64,000 nucleotides of DNA, taken from the NCBI RefSeq assembly GCF_000971965.1, contig NZ_LAQP01000013.1:186001-250000 (forward strand). The letters are read 5' to 3'. Under the pieces are notes generated by a model. That model saw nothing but the letters and a program-made list of their open reading frames with translations, had not been told where the DNA came from and did not search any database. Source of the stretch: Paenibacillus wulumuqiensis. GTDB taxonomy: Bacteria; Bacillota; Bacilli; Paenibacillales; Paenibacillaceae. The position numbers were made by a program, and so were the translations under genes. Positions 45,794-54,760 of this stretch are shown one piece after another. Within the stretch, counting starts at the first letter, position 1. Each line of letters begins with the position of its first letter.

Positions 45794-48622
45794 GTGGCTA
45801 AGACCAAAACGGCCAACAAACCCAAAACAACACAAAAATCAACCCGGAAATCGCCGCCATCCACTGCGCGCAAAACGACAAAATCTACGCAGACGACAAG
45901 GCGCAAACCGACCAGCCGCAAACGCCAACCCAAGGCTCCTGCATTGAGCCTGCTAAAATATGAAATTTACGGAATTATCCTGATCACCATATCAGTCATT
46001 GCTTTATCCAGGCAGGCTGCTGTCGGTCATTTCCTTTATTACATAACGTCATTTATTCTTGGCAAAATGTACTTTGTACTTCCTCTGGTAGGAGCCTATA
46101 TCGGATTAATGACCATGCTGCGGCAGCGCTGGGCGCGAGGCTGGAACAGCCGCTTAAGTGGATTGGTAATGCTCGTGTGTACATTAACTTTGTGGAGTGT
46201 ACTCATTTATGTTCCCGCTGATCAACTGATCTCATTGCCGGCCAGACAGGCGGCAGGAGGATATATTGGTGCCGTACAAATGTGGCTGTTCATGATGCTT
46301 TTTGGTGTAATCGGTACGAAGCTGATCGCCGGAGTTATGCTGGTCATCAGTCTGATGCTTATCACACAGCTGTCTGTTGTGGACCTGCTGGAGCGAATTC
46401 GCATGTACGGCGCCAAAGCAGGGACGGCGATACAGTCGCAATGGAGTGCATCCCGGGAAGCACTTGCCGATCAGCGTCGTGAACGCGAGCTGGCTGCTGA
46501 AGCGGCAGAGATGGAAGCTTATCATGAAGCAGAAGAAGATGATGGGTATCCGGAAGAAGATAATTCTCGCAAGAAAAAGGGGCTGTTTAACTGGGGACGC
46601 AAACCGAATATGGAGCCGGAGCCTGCCGAAGCACAGCAGCCTGCATACGACGGTGTGCCCGATCATCTGAAAGAGACCATAAAAGCATATACCGCCACCG
46701 AGCGGGGTGTTCCTGTGGAAGTGCCTGGTTCTTCGATAACAGGCACAGCGCAACCATCTCCTATACAGGACGAAGATGATTTATGGGATAATGCGCAGAC
46801 AGAGGCGGAAATGGAGCTCGATTCTAAGATTCAGGAAAAGCCGCTTATTATCAGAGACTTTTTTGAACAAATTCGTTCCGAACGTTATGGCGACCAGCAG
46901 GGAGACAGCTCTGCGGAAGCACCATCTTCATTGTCCCTGGAGCATGAATACGAAGATGGAGACACTCTGGCCGCTGCTTCTGCAGGATCACTGGCTGCCT
47001 CAACAGTATTTCCAGCAGATGAGACAGAAGTAGTAACAGTTCTTCCGATTGCCGCAAGTCATGCCGATATGGATAGCGATCAGCAGAATACTGTATCGTC
47101 TGTTTCTGCGGCTATGGAAGAGCTGGGAAGCATTGCAGGAGAAGAAGCTGCTTCTCCGGAAGCTCAAGCAGTGACAATTCCTGCACCGCCTCCGCCGAAG
47201 CCGTACAAACTGCCGCCTTTCAACCTGCTGGCTATGCCCAAAAATGTCGTCAATGCCAGTGATCAAAATGATTATATGCTGATTGCGCGCAAATTGGAGA
47301 CAACGCTTGAGAGCTTTGGTGTACGAGCCAAAGTATTGGAAGTGGTCCGGGGCCCGGCGGTTACACGCTACGAGATTCAGCCCGATGTAGGGGTGAAAGT
47401 AAGCCGGATTGTCGGATTGACGGACGATATCGCTCTGGCCCTGGCTGCCAAGGATATACGGATGGAAGCCCCAATACCGGGTAAATCCGCTATCGGGATC
47501 GAAGTACCAAATAACGAAGTCTCCATGGTAACAATGCGTGAAGTAATGGAGACCCAGATCTTCAAGGAATCCGAAGCCAAACTGTCGATCGCTTTTGGAC
47601 GCGATATCGCCGGACAGACGATTGTTGGCAACCTGGCCAAAATGCCCCATTTGCTCGTAGCGGGTGCTACCGGTTCAGGCAAGTCGGTATGTATTAACGG
47701 CATCATTACGAGTATTCTGTACAAGGCCAAACCGGATGAAGTGAAATTCCTGATGGTCGATCCCAAAATGGTCGAGCTGAACATATATAACGGCATTCCG
47801 CATTTGCTGGCGCCGGTCGTTACCGATCCGCGCCGCGCGTCGCTGGCTTTGAAAAAGATCGTGGTGGAAATGGAAAAACGATATGATCTGTTTTCCAAAT
47901 CAGGTACCCGTAATATGGAAGGCTATAATAACCTGATGAAGGATAATCCTACTGCGATTCTGCCATATATCGTCGTTATCGTCGATGAGCTCGCTGACTT
48001 GATGATGGTGGCAGCAGGAGATGTGGAGGATGCCATTGCCCGCCTGGCCCAGATGGCCCGGGCAGCCGGAATCCATCTGATTATCGCTACTCAGCGTCCT
48101 TCGGTTGATGTTATTACTGGTGTCATCAAAGCCAATATTCCATCCCGAATTGCCTTTGGTGTCTCTTCCCAGATTGATTCCCGGACGATTCTCGATATGG
48201 GTGGGGCAGAGAAGCTACTGGGACGTGGAGACATGCTCTTTATGCCGGTAGGTTCTTCCAAGCCGGTACGTGTACAGGGAGCATTCATGTCCGATCAGGA
48301 AGTCGAGACGATCGTCGAGTACTGCCGCAGTCAGGGCGAAGCACAGTACAATGATGATATTGTACCGGAAATAGATGATACCGCCACTGCCATGGATGAG
48401 CAAAAGGATGAACTTTATGATCAGGCTATGCAGATTGTTATCGAAGCCAAACAGGCCTCCGTATCGCTGCTGCAGCGCCGGATGCGTGTCGGTTATACAC
48501 GCGCTGCGCGATTGATCGATTCACTGGAAGCACATGGTGTAGTAGGGCCGTACGAGGGCAGCAAGCCTCGTGAAGTGCTGATCTCCCCGGAACAGTATCA
48601 TCAGATCAACACAGGAAGTTAA
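45794..48622 (+). CDS. ftsK: DNA translocase FtsK/SpoIIIE
   Basis: The protein pumps chromosomal DNA through the closing septum (cell division or forespore). The 942-residue product has a very basic N-terminus (many Lys, Thr, Arg), about four membrane helices (roughly 55-195), a long acidic and Ala/Glu-rich linker (about 230-480), the motor domain with Walker [16 protein letters not shown] (about 623-637), Walker [14 protein letters not shown], and a gamma winged-helix domain ([20 protein letters not shown]) that reads SRS/KOPS sites. GTG start behind GGAGGTG. The position equals B. subtilis spoIIIE, but ylzJ and tepA, which separate it from rnjB there, are absent. Confidence 0.95.
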   Translation: MAKTKTANKPKTTQKSTRKSPPSTARKTTKSTQTTRRKPTSRKRQPKAPALSLLKYEIYGIILITISVIALSRQAAVGHFLYYITSFILGKMYFVLPLVGAYIGLMTMLRQRWARGWNSRLSGLVMLVCTLTLWSVLIYVPADQLISLPARQAAGGYIGAVQMWLFMMLFGVIGTKLIAGVMLVISLMLITQLSVVDLLERIRMYGAKAGTAIQSQWSASREALADQRRERELAAEAAEMEAYHEAEEDDGYPEEDNSRKKKGLFNWGRKPNMEPEPAEAQQPAYDGVPDHLKETIKAYTATERGVPVEVPGSSITGTAQPSPIQDEDDLWDNAQTEAEMELDSKIQEKPLIIRDFFEQIRSERYGDQQGDSSAEAPSSLSLEHEYEDGDTLAAASAGSLAASTVFPADETEVVTVLPIAASHADMDSDQQNTVSSVSAAMEELGSIAGEEAASPEAQAVTIPAPPPPKPYKLPPFNLLAMPKNVVNASDQNDYMLIARKLETTLESFGVRAKVLEVVRGPAVTRYEIQPDVGVKVSRIVGLTDDIALALAAKDIRMEAPIPGKSAIGIEVPNNEVSMVTMREVMETQIFKESEAKLSIAFGRDIAGQTIVGNLAKMPHLLVAGATGSGKSVCINGIITSILYKAKPDEVKFLMVDPKMVELNIYNGIPHLLAPVVTDPRRASLALKKIVVEMEKRYDLFSKSGTRNMEGYNNLMKDNPTAILPYIVVIVDELADLMMVAAGDVEDAIARLAQMARAAGIHLIIATQRPSVDVITGVIKANIPSRIAFGVSSQIDSRTILDMGGAEKLLGRGDMLFMPVGSSKPVRVQGAFMSDQEVETIVEYCRSQGEAQYNDDIVPEIDDTATAMDEQKDELYDQAMQIVIEAKQASVSLLQRRMRVGYTRAARLIDSLEAHGVVGPYEGSKPREVLISPEQYHQINTGS

Positions 48623-48667
48623 TGTATAGCTCAGGCACCATGGAAATGAACTGAATAGCAAATAGGC

Positions 48668-48707
48668 AAGCAGCCTGCCCCTAATGCCGGGGCAGGCTGC
48701 TTTTTTT
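48668..48707 (+). terminator. Intrinsic terminator after ftsK
   Basis: AAGCAGCCTGCCCC and GGGGCAGGCTGCTT form 14 perfect base pairs, followed by a run of seven T. It ends the ftsK message before the convergent gene. Confidence 0.85.
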
Positions 48708-48718
48708 GTATGAACAGC

Positions 48719-48753
48719 AAAAGCCCCCTTCCATTAACGGAAAGGGGCTTTCA
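48719..48753 (-). terminator. Terminator for the minus-strand secreted-protein gene
   Basis: A second hairpin with arms AAGCCCC and GGGGCTT, extended by TTCC and GGAA, follows the ftsK terminator. Read on the minus strand it ends in a TTTT run, so it closes the convergent gene; it can also act on the + strand. Confidence 0.6.
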
Positions 48754-48819
48754 AACGCTTCTCAAATCAGTACCGGTCCAGTTACTTCATCACCGGGTAC
48801 CTGATCAGCCATTCGCTGC

Positions 48820-49902
48820 TTATTCGTATCTTTGGATAACGGAGCTGCGGTTAGAGCTGTCATACACAAATCCATAAATATCAAAGCCCAGGTTGCCGTA
48901 AGCTTTGTCGATATCGCTGGCAATGCTGTTCAGCACATTGCGTGTCTGATAAGAAGAAAGTGAGTTCCAGTCTGATTTATTTACATAAACGCGGAAGACA
49001 ACGGACTCATCATCAGCATTGGAGATCTCAATGTTCAGCTTGATTCCCTGATAAGTACCAAAGCTATCATTCAGCTGCTTTTGCAGATCAGTGATATTGA
49101 CGGTAGAGCCCAGTACTACTGTACCGCTGCTGTTGGTTTTGAAAGTGATCAGTGTTTTGGAGTTTTTGCTGATTACACTTCCTGTAACATCCGCTCTGTT
49201 ATAAGATCTGTTGTCTCTAATTTCATCAGCAATACCCTGCAGAAGCTTATTGCGATTAGAAGTAGAGGTATCATTCCAGGAATTTTCATTCACTGTAATA
49301 GTAACTTTGACTTTGCTGGAGCTGCCGCTCAGGTCGATATCAGCACCTGTACCTTTGTAATCACCATATTCGCTGTTCAGGTCTTTTTCCAGTCGAGTCA
49401 TCGTTGTGCTGCTGGAACCACCCTTATCATCGATTTCATCATTCAATTTTTCATTTTCTTTTTTGAGTGTGGTGATCTGGTTGTTCAGATCGGTAATGGA
49501 AGCATCTTTGGCAGTGATTTGGGAATTGGCAGTCGTCAGCTGTGTCTGCAGGCTCTGAATCTGTGCATTCAGGGCATCCACAGTCGTTTGAGGAATAGCC
49601 GGAGTATTATCCGTAACGCCTACAATTTTGTTAGTATTATCCCAGGTTACTTTCTTGTCAAAAGCGTCACCCATCATCCGCAGAGGGATGTATGTAGTTC
49701 CGTTGACCATAAATGGTTCATAGGCAGGGTCAATGGCTACTTCCTTGCTGTTGTACATAACCTTGATATTGTTATAGGCAGCCTTCAGCTGTTGGGTAGC
49801 CTGTGAAGCATACGTGCTATTTGCAAAAATGCTTCCAGAAATAGCAAGAGCAGACACCGTGGCGATAATCACAGGTTTTTTGTTGATTTTCATGTCGTTC
49901 AT
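48820..49902 (-). CDS. Secreted copper amine oxidase N-terminal domain protein with a duplicated unknown domain
   Basis: The only minus-strand gene. Its 360 residues start with a Sec signal peptide (about 1-33), then a stalk domain of the copper amine oxidase N-terminal type (about 46-97, with YNSKEVAID and TTYIPLRMMGDAF), a coiled coil (about 106-158), a Gly/Ser/Thr hinge, and two related domains of about 85 residues (171-256 and 273-360). Both start L.K.LN..[YF]G.Y.G and contain an N.[SD]WN...S..R..[LV]L..IA..I stretch. The stalk domain is common in secreted Paenibacillaceae proteins and does not imply oxidase activity. The start ATG at 49902 follows AGGAG; an ATG three codons later is possible. 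Function unknown; probably cell-wall associated. Confidence 0.85.
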   Translation of the reverse strand: MNDMKINKKPVIIATVSALAISGSIFANSTYASQATQQLKAAYNNIKVMYNSKEVAIDPAYEPFMVNGTTYIPLRMMGDAFDKKVTWDNTNKIVGVTDNTPAIPQTTVDALNAQIQSLQTQLTTANSQITAKDASITDLNNQITTLKKENEKLNDEIDDKGGSSSTTMTRLEKDLNSEYGDYKGTGADIDLSGSSSKVKVTITVNENSWNDTSTSNRNKLLQGIADEIRDNRSYNRADVTGSVISKNSKTLITFKTNSSGTVVLGSTVNITDLQKQLNDSFGTYQGIKLNIEISNADDESVVFRVYVNKSDWNSLSSYQTRNVLNSIASDIDKAYGNLGFDIYGFVYDSSNRSSVIQRYE

Positions 49903-50050
49903 CTAACTCCTTTTTTTGTGAATTTGGATAGGCCTTCCCTCGTCTGGTTATCCTATGTATATAGACGCGGCAATTTCATAAATAGTTTCGTGCGATTTCC
50001 CCGGAGCACTAATTTTGTAATAATGAAGGCCTATGCATGTCAGAGTCTCG

Positions 50051-50078
50051 ATTTTAACATAAAAAGCGGTTGTAACAA
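50051..50078 (-). promoter_or_regulatory. Promoter for the minus-strand secreted-protein gene
   Basis: On the minus strand TTGTTA (50078-50073) and TAAAAT (50056-50051) are spaced by 16 bases, about 150 bases before the start codon. It is arranged back to back with the ymfF promoter. Confidence 0.5.
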
Positions 50079-50187
50079 AATCAGTTTGATAATCTGCCTT
50101 CAAATTCAGATTGGGGTCACAGGAGAAAAGGTGCCTTTCAGGTACAGAAGACTCAAGGAAAAGGACACGCAAAGAAACAGGTACGGT

Positions 50188-50217
50188 TTGCTTCTTGCAA
50201 TTGGGGTAGTATAAAAT
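50188..50217 (+). promoter_or_regulatory. Promoter for ymfF-ymfH-ymfI
   Basis: TTGCTT (50188-50193) lies 16 or 18 bases before overlapping -10 candidates TATAAA (50210-50215) and TAAAAT (50212-50217). This places the transcription start near 50224, which rules against the ATG at 50225 as start codon and supports the TTG at 50267. Confidence 0.5.
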
Positions 50218-50266
50218 AGTAAGTATGACAGTTTCACCAATTTCGCTCGATAAAGGGGTTTTCACG

Positions 50267-51547
50267 TTGAATAATACAGGATTTGAACGCGGTGAAGTGA
50301 ATGGAATCCGTGTGCATGTCATGCCGACTACACGTTTTAAAACATTTGCGGTCTCCCTCTATATGGGCGTGCCGCTTGCAGAAAATACAGTAACACCAAC
50401 AGCGTTGATTCCGTTTATATTGCGCAGAGGGACCGAGACCTATCCGGAGACGACCAGTTTCCGTGAAGCGCTGGAAAATATGTACGGAGCTGGATTTGGA
50501 TTTGACGTATACAAAAAAGGCGATTACCAGATGGTTCAGCTGCGCATGGATACTATTAACGATTCCTTCGTAGCTTCGGACGAACCGTTGCTGTCCCGTA
50601 CGCTCGCTTTCCTCGGAGAAACGGTTACCCGTCCGGTACTGGAAAATGGCCGTTTCCGTGAAAAATACGTACAGGCTGAACGTGAAAATGTACGAAAACG
50701 CATGGAAGCCGTAATCGATGACAAAATCCGCTATGCTGCCGAGCGCTGTATTCAGGAAATGTGCAAGGACGAACCGTATCGTCTGAGTGCACTCGGCAAA
50801 ATGGATGTGCTGGATCAGCTGGATGGTGCCAGCGTCTATGAGCAGTACCAGCAGTGGCTCTCCAACAGCAGTATGGATCTGTATATCGTAGGGGATACGA
50901 CGCTGGATGAAGTGATGCAGCTGGTAGGACGTCATTTCCAGGTGAATCGCTCAGCTACGGTCATGTATACACCGGCAGTACCTCGTCCGGCAGCACCGGA
51001 AGTCAGACAGGTTATCGAAGAAATGGCGGTCAGCCAGGGCAAGCTGAATATGGGTCTGCGTACATCGATTACTTACAGCGATGAGCGTTATGCAGCTGCA
51101 CTCGTAGCCAATGGCGTACTGGGCGGATTCCCGCATTCCAAGCTGTTCATGAATGTACGCGAAAAGGAAAGTCTGGCTTATTATGTCGGTTCGCGCTTTG
51201 ACCCATACAAAGGAATCGCTACCATCCAGTCGGGCATTGAATTACAGAATTTTGAAAAGGCACTGGAAATTATCCGTCAGCAGCTGTCCAATCTGCAGAC
51301 TGGCGATATTACCGAATCGGAAATTTCACAAACCAAAGCATTGATTCGCAATGACCTGCTGGAATCCAGAGATTCGGCGTATCAGATGATTGCCTATGAC
51401 TTTAACGGACTGTTCTCTGACAAAGAGCGCAGCGTAGATGAATTATTGACAGGTATTGAGCAGATCACAGCCGACGAGATTCAGGCGGCTTCCAGCGTAC
51501 TGCAGCTGGATACCATTTACTTTTTAACAGGGCAGAAGGAGGCGTAA
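50267..51547 (+). CDS. ymfF: M16 family protein YmfF, lacking the zinc motif
   Basis: The 426-residue product is an M16-like protein of the B. subtilis YmfF type; in current annotation this pair is linked to EF-P 5-aminopentanol modification. The position of the HxxEH zinc motif holds LIPFILRRGTETYP, so it is a non-catalytic partner of the active subunit encoded next. Near the end of the first half is YGAGFGFDVYKKGDYQM, and GGFPHSKLFMNVREKESLAY marks the second half. I choose TTG at 50267: AAAGGGG at 50252-50258 is eight bases upstream, and the ATG at 50225 has no binding site and sits at the likely transcript start. Confidence 0.9.
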   Translation: MNNTGFERGEVNGIRVHVMPTTRFKTFAVSLYMGVPLAENTVTPTALIPFILRRGTETYPETTSFREALENMYGAGFGFDVYKKGDYQMVQLRMDTINDSFVASDEPLLSRTLAFLGETVTRPVLENGRFREKYVQAERENVRKRMEAVIDDKIRYAAERCIQEMCKDEPYRLSALGKMDVLDQLDGASVYEQYQQWLSNSSMDLYIVGDTTLDEVMQLVGRHFQVNRSATVMYTPAVPRPAAPEVRQVIEEMAVSQGKLNMGLRTSITYSDERYAAALVANGVLGGFPHSKLFMNVREKESLAYYVGSRFDPYKGIATIQSGIELQNFEKALEIIRQQLSNLQTGDITESEISQTKALIRNDLLESRDSAYQMIAYDFNGLFSDKERSVDELLTGIEQITADEIQAASSVLQLDTIYFLTGQKEA

Positions 51548-51551
51548 TCAT

Positions 51552-52835
51552 ATGGAAAGCATTCACTACGATCGTTTACAGGAAACGCTGTATCATGAGA
51601 AATTGGATAACGGACTTGAAGTATATGTGCTTCCCAAGGAAGGCTTCCAGAAAACCTATGCCACCTTTGCGACCCGTTATGGTTCGGTAGATAACCATTT
51701 CCAGGTAGAAGGACAGGAAGAAGTCAAAGTGCCGGATGGCATTGCCCATTTTCTGGAGCATAAAATGTTTGAAGAGCCGGATGGCGTAGACGTATTCTCC
51801 AAATTCTCGGCCAAAGGGGCATCCGCCAACGCTTTTACAAGCTTTGAGCAGACGGTATATTTATTTTCGGCTACCGAACAGATCGAGGACAATCTGGATA
51901 CCCTGCTAAATTATGTACAGAATCCTTATTTCACTAAGGAAAATGTGGACAAGGAAAAAGGCATTATCGGGCAGGAAATCCAGATGTACAATGATAACCC
52001 GGACTGGCGCGTATATTACGGACTGATCGAAGCGATGTATCAGAAGCATCCGGTACGTATCGATATTGCAGGGACGATTGAATCGATCAGCGGCATTACC
52101 AAGGATACACTGTATACCTGTTACAATACGTTTTATCATCCATCCAATATGATGCTGTTTGTGGTTGGGGGTGTGAATCCGGAGCAGGTGATCGAGCAGG
52201 TACGACGCAATCAGGCAGCCAAGAATTATGAGCCTCAGGGGCAGATTCATCGTTACTTTGACGAAGAGCCGGCAGCCGTGGGTGAGAAATGGAACGAGAT
52301 CAAGCTTCCGGTATCCCAGCCGAAGTTTCTGATGGGGTTCAAGGAGACCGATACCGGGCTGACCGGTGAAGCGCTGCAGCGCAAAAACCTGACAACCAAG
52401 CTGATGCTGGATCTGCTGCTTGGCAACAGTACGGCTCTGTATCAGCAGCTGTATGATGAAGATCTGATTTCAGATGATTTTGGCTATGATTATACAAGTA
52501 CATCGGAATATGCCTACTCCATGATTGGCGGCGATACCCGCGATCCCAAGCTGCTCGTTCAGCGCCTTCAGGAAGAGATCGGCAAAGTGGTAGAGACCGG
52601 TTTCAGTCAGGAAGCATTTGACCGTTCTCTGCGCAAGCGTATCGGTAATTATTTGCGCCTGCTCAATTCACCGGAAAGCATTGCGCATGAATTTACCCGC
52701 AACCGGTTCAAAGACAGTGATTTCTTTGCTATTCTGCCTATCTATGAGTCGCTTACACTGGATGATGTAAACCAGCGTCTGCGTGATCATATGAATTGGG
52801 AGCAGCTGGCGGTATCGGTGGTTGTCAGTCCATGA
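51552..52835 (+). CDS. ymfH: M16 family metallopeptidase YmfH, active-site bearing
   Basis: The 427-residue protein has an intact inverted zinc motif HFLEH at residues 66-70 and the distal Glu within IIGQEIQMYNDNPDW, so it should be the catalytic partner of the preceding protein. The two genes are four bases apart, with GGAGG before this ATG, which suggests a heteromeric M16 peptidase. Its substrate is unknown; association with EF-P modification is from the literature on this gene set and from the neighbouring ymfI. The stop overlaps the start of ymfI. Confidence 0.92.
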   Translation: MESIHYDRLQETLYHEKLDNGLEVYVLPKEGFQKTYATFATRYGSVDNHFQVEGQEEVKVPDGIAHFLEHKMFEEPDGVDVFSKFSAKGASANAFTSFEQTVYLFSATEQIEDNLDTLLNYVQNPYFTKENVDKEKGIIGQEIQMYNDNPDWRVYYGLIEAMYQKHPVRIDIAGTIESISGITKDTLYTCYNTFYHPSNMMLFVVGGVNPEQVIEQVRRNQAAKNYEPQGQIHRYFDEEPAAVGEKWNEIKLPVSQPKFLMGFKETDTGLTGEALQRKNLTTKLMLDLLLGNSTALYQQLYDEDLISDDFGYDYTSTSEYAYSMIGGDTRDPKLLVQRLQEEIGKVVETGFSQEAFDRSLRKRIGNYLRLLNSPESIAHEFTRNRFKDSDFFAILPIYESLTLDDVNQRLRDHMNWEQLAVSVVVSP

Positions 52836-53602
52836 GTGAAGAACGTTCAGGAGACCGCAAACTATTTTCCGAAATGACGGTGCTCGTCACGGGTGCCAGC
52901 CGGGGAATAGGTGCGGCTATCGCCAGAAGATTTGCCATGGCGGGTATGAACGTTGTCGTTCATTATCGTCATTCACATGAACAGGCCAATGAAGTAGCGC
53001 GGAGCTGCCTGGAATATGGCGTTCGGGTGCTTACGATATCGGCAGATCTGCGCAGTCTGGAAAATATCAGACGAATGCAGGAAAAGCTGGAGCAGCATGG
53101 TATGCAGCCGGATATTCTGGTTAATAACGCAGGGATATCCCATTACGGGATGCTGGCTGATATGAGTGAAGAGGAATTTGATGAAGTGATTTCCACCAAT
53201 CTCAAAGCCGTTTTCCTCTGTTCACAGACCTTTATGCCGTATATGATTCGCCAGCAGTATGGACGCATTATCAATGTATCCAGCATATGGGGCATGACAG
53301 GAGCATCCTGCGAGGTGCTGTACTCAGCGAGCAAAGGCGGAGTGAATGCATTTACCAAAGCGCTGGCCAAGGAGCTGGCTCCATCCGGCGTGACGGTCAA
53401 TGCCATTGCTCCTGGAGCGGTGCGTACCGAAATGATTGCCCATCTGCAGCAGGATGAACTGCAGATGCTGGAAGACGATATTCCGGCTGGCCGGATCGCT
53501 GAGCCGGATGAAATTGCCTCCATGGTGTATTTTCTTTCTTTGCCCGAATCCGGTTATATGACCGGGCAGATAGTCAGTCCCAACGGAGGCTGGCTCACCT
53601 GA
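52832..53602 (+). CDS. ymfI: SDR oxidoreductase YmfI, EF-P 5-aminopentanone reductase
   Basis: This short-chain dehydrogenase has the nucleotide motif TGASRGIG (residues 20-27), NNAG (98-101), a catalytic Ser near 151 and YSASK with Tyr164 and Lys168, so it is a complete enzyme of 256 residues. B. subtilis YmfI reduces 5-aminopentanone to 5-aminopentanol on elongation factor P and is needed for swarming; the identical location behind two M16 genes supports the same role. FabG-like 3-oxoacyl-ACP reductase is the main alternative by sequence. The ATG overlaps the ymfH stop by four bases. Confidence 0.88.
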   Translation: MSEERSGDRKLFSEMTVLVTGASRGIGAAIARRFAMAGMNVVVHYRHSHEQANEVARSCLEYGVRVLTISADLRSLENIRRMQEKLEQHGMQPDILVNNAGISHYGMLADMSEEEFDEVISTNLKAVFLCSQTFMPYMIRQQYGRIINVSSIWGMTGASCEVLYSASKGGVNAFTKALAKELAPSGVTVNAIAPGAVRTEMIAHLQQDELQMLEDDIPAGRIAEPDEIASMVYFLSLPESGYMTGQIVSPNGGWLT

Positions 53603-53952
53603 ATGCAGTGATCTGAAGTTGCAGTGTTTCCGCCTAATGGAAGTCATACCAGGGAAGCTTCTATCTTATTGCATAGAGGCTTCTATGCGTTATGGTTAGA
53701 GAGCCCGGCAGAGCAATTGACAGGCATTCCAAAGTTGTTACCTTTCGCGGCTTGCCTTTCTATATCATTTTATATATCATTAACGTGTTAAGGACTTGAA
53801 GCTGACAGCAGTATGTGATCGGACAGGATCAACTGCTTTTTTATTATAAATTAAGGTCATTTATCAAAATAGGCACGGATTTTATTAATCTGATATACAT
53901 CGCCCGCACGCAATGAGCAGACTCATTGCAAGAACGGGAAGAAAGGTTCGAG
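53603..53952 (+). other. Gene-free stretch between ymfI and ymfK
   Basis: I see no gene in these 350 bases; in B. subtilis the small gene ymfJ lies here. There is a hairpin with 11 pairs, GAAGCTTCTAT (53654-53664) with ATAGAGGCTTC (53673-53683), lacking a T-run, then a terminator at 53807-53843 and a possible extended -10 promoter TGATATACA at 53891-53899 for ymfK. Confidence 0.5.
53807..53843 (+). terminator. Intrinsic terminator upstream of ymfK
   Basis: AGCAGT pairs with ACTGCT and TGATC with GATCA around a six-base loop, with a three-base bulge, followed by a T-run. It separates the ymfF-ymfI unit from ymfK. Confidence 0.65.
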
Positions 53953-54726
53953 GTGAACGTGGAATTAAAACAATGGTATTTGGAGTACAGGATACATAAA
54001 AACCGTCCTGGCCTGCTTGGCGATGTCGCTTCTCTGCTGGGAATGCTCAATGTGAATATTCGCACCATTAACGGCGTGGAGGGCAAGACCAGAGGGATGC
54101 TGCTGGAATCGGATGATGACGAGAAAATTGTACTGCTTGGCGATATGCTGGCCAAGGTAACGAATATTACGATTACGGCATTGCGTCAGCCCAAACTGGT
54201 TGATATTCTCGCGGTTCGGCATGGTCGTTATATTGAGCGCGATTCCGACGACAAGAAGACATTCCGTTTTACAAGGGAAGAACTTGGTTTACTTGTCGAC
54301 TTTTTGGGTGAAATATTCAAGCGTGAAGGCAATCAGATTATCGGTCTGCGCGGAATGCCGCGAGTAGGCAAGACCGAATCGATTATTGCCGGCAGTGTCT
54401 GTGCGATGAAACGCTGGACATTCGTATCTTCCACCCTGCTGAGACAGACGGTACGCAGCCAGCTGTCCGAGGAAGAGATGAACGATGCGAATGTATTTAT
54501 TATCGATGGTATCGTCAGCACGATCCGTTCGAATGAACGTCATCATGAACTGCTGCAAAATATTATGCAGATGCAAAGTACCAAGGTTATTGAGCATCCG
54601 GATATTTTCGTCAGAGAGTCGGATTATGACTACAGCGATTTTGATATTATTATTGAACTGCGTAACAATCCGGATGAAGAGATCGTCTATGATAAATTCA
54701 CCGAAAGTTATACGGACGATATTTAA
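53953..54726 (+). CDS. ymfK: YmfK / DUF3388 protein with ACT-like and P-loop segments
   Basis: The 257-residue product matches the DUF3388 family (B. subtilis YmfK), function unknown. The N-terminal part (about 1-75; YRIHKNRPGLLGDVASLLGM, then INGVEGKTRGMLLE) looks like an ACT regulatory domain. The second part has a canonical Walker A motif GMPRVGKT at 134-141 and a hydrophobic-Asp strand VFIIDG at 181-186, so NTP binding is plausible. Start: GTG at 53953 with AAAGG six bases upstream; a TTG at 53926 would add nine residues. The gene precedes the RodZ-like gene as in Bacillus. Confidence 0.85.
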   Translation: MNVELKQWYLEYRIHKNRPGLLGDVASLLGMLNVNIRTINGVEGKTRGMLLESDDDEKIVLLGDMLAKVTNITITALRQPKLVDILAVRHGRYIERDSDDKKTFRFTREELGLLVDFLGEIFKREGNQIIGLRGMPRVGKTESIIAGSVCAMKRWTFVSSTLLRQTVRSQLSEEEMNDANVFIIDGIVSTIRSNERHHELLQNIMQMQSTKVIEHPDIFVRESDYDYSDFDIIIELRNNPDEEIVYDKFTESYTDDI

Positions 54727-54760
54727 TAGCTACAAAACAATCTAATCAGGAGGTAATAGT

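Noticed and set aside
48820-49902. Mobile element carrying the minus-strand gene
   Set aside because: No transposase, integrase, inverted terminal repeats or target duplication can be seen around it.
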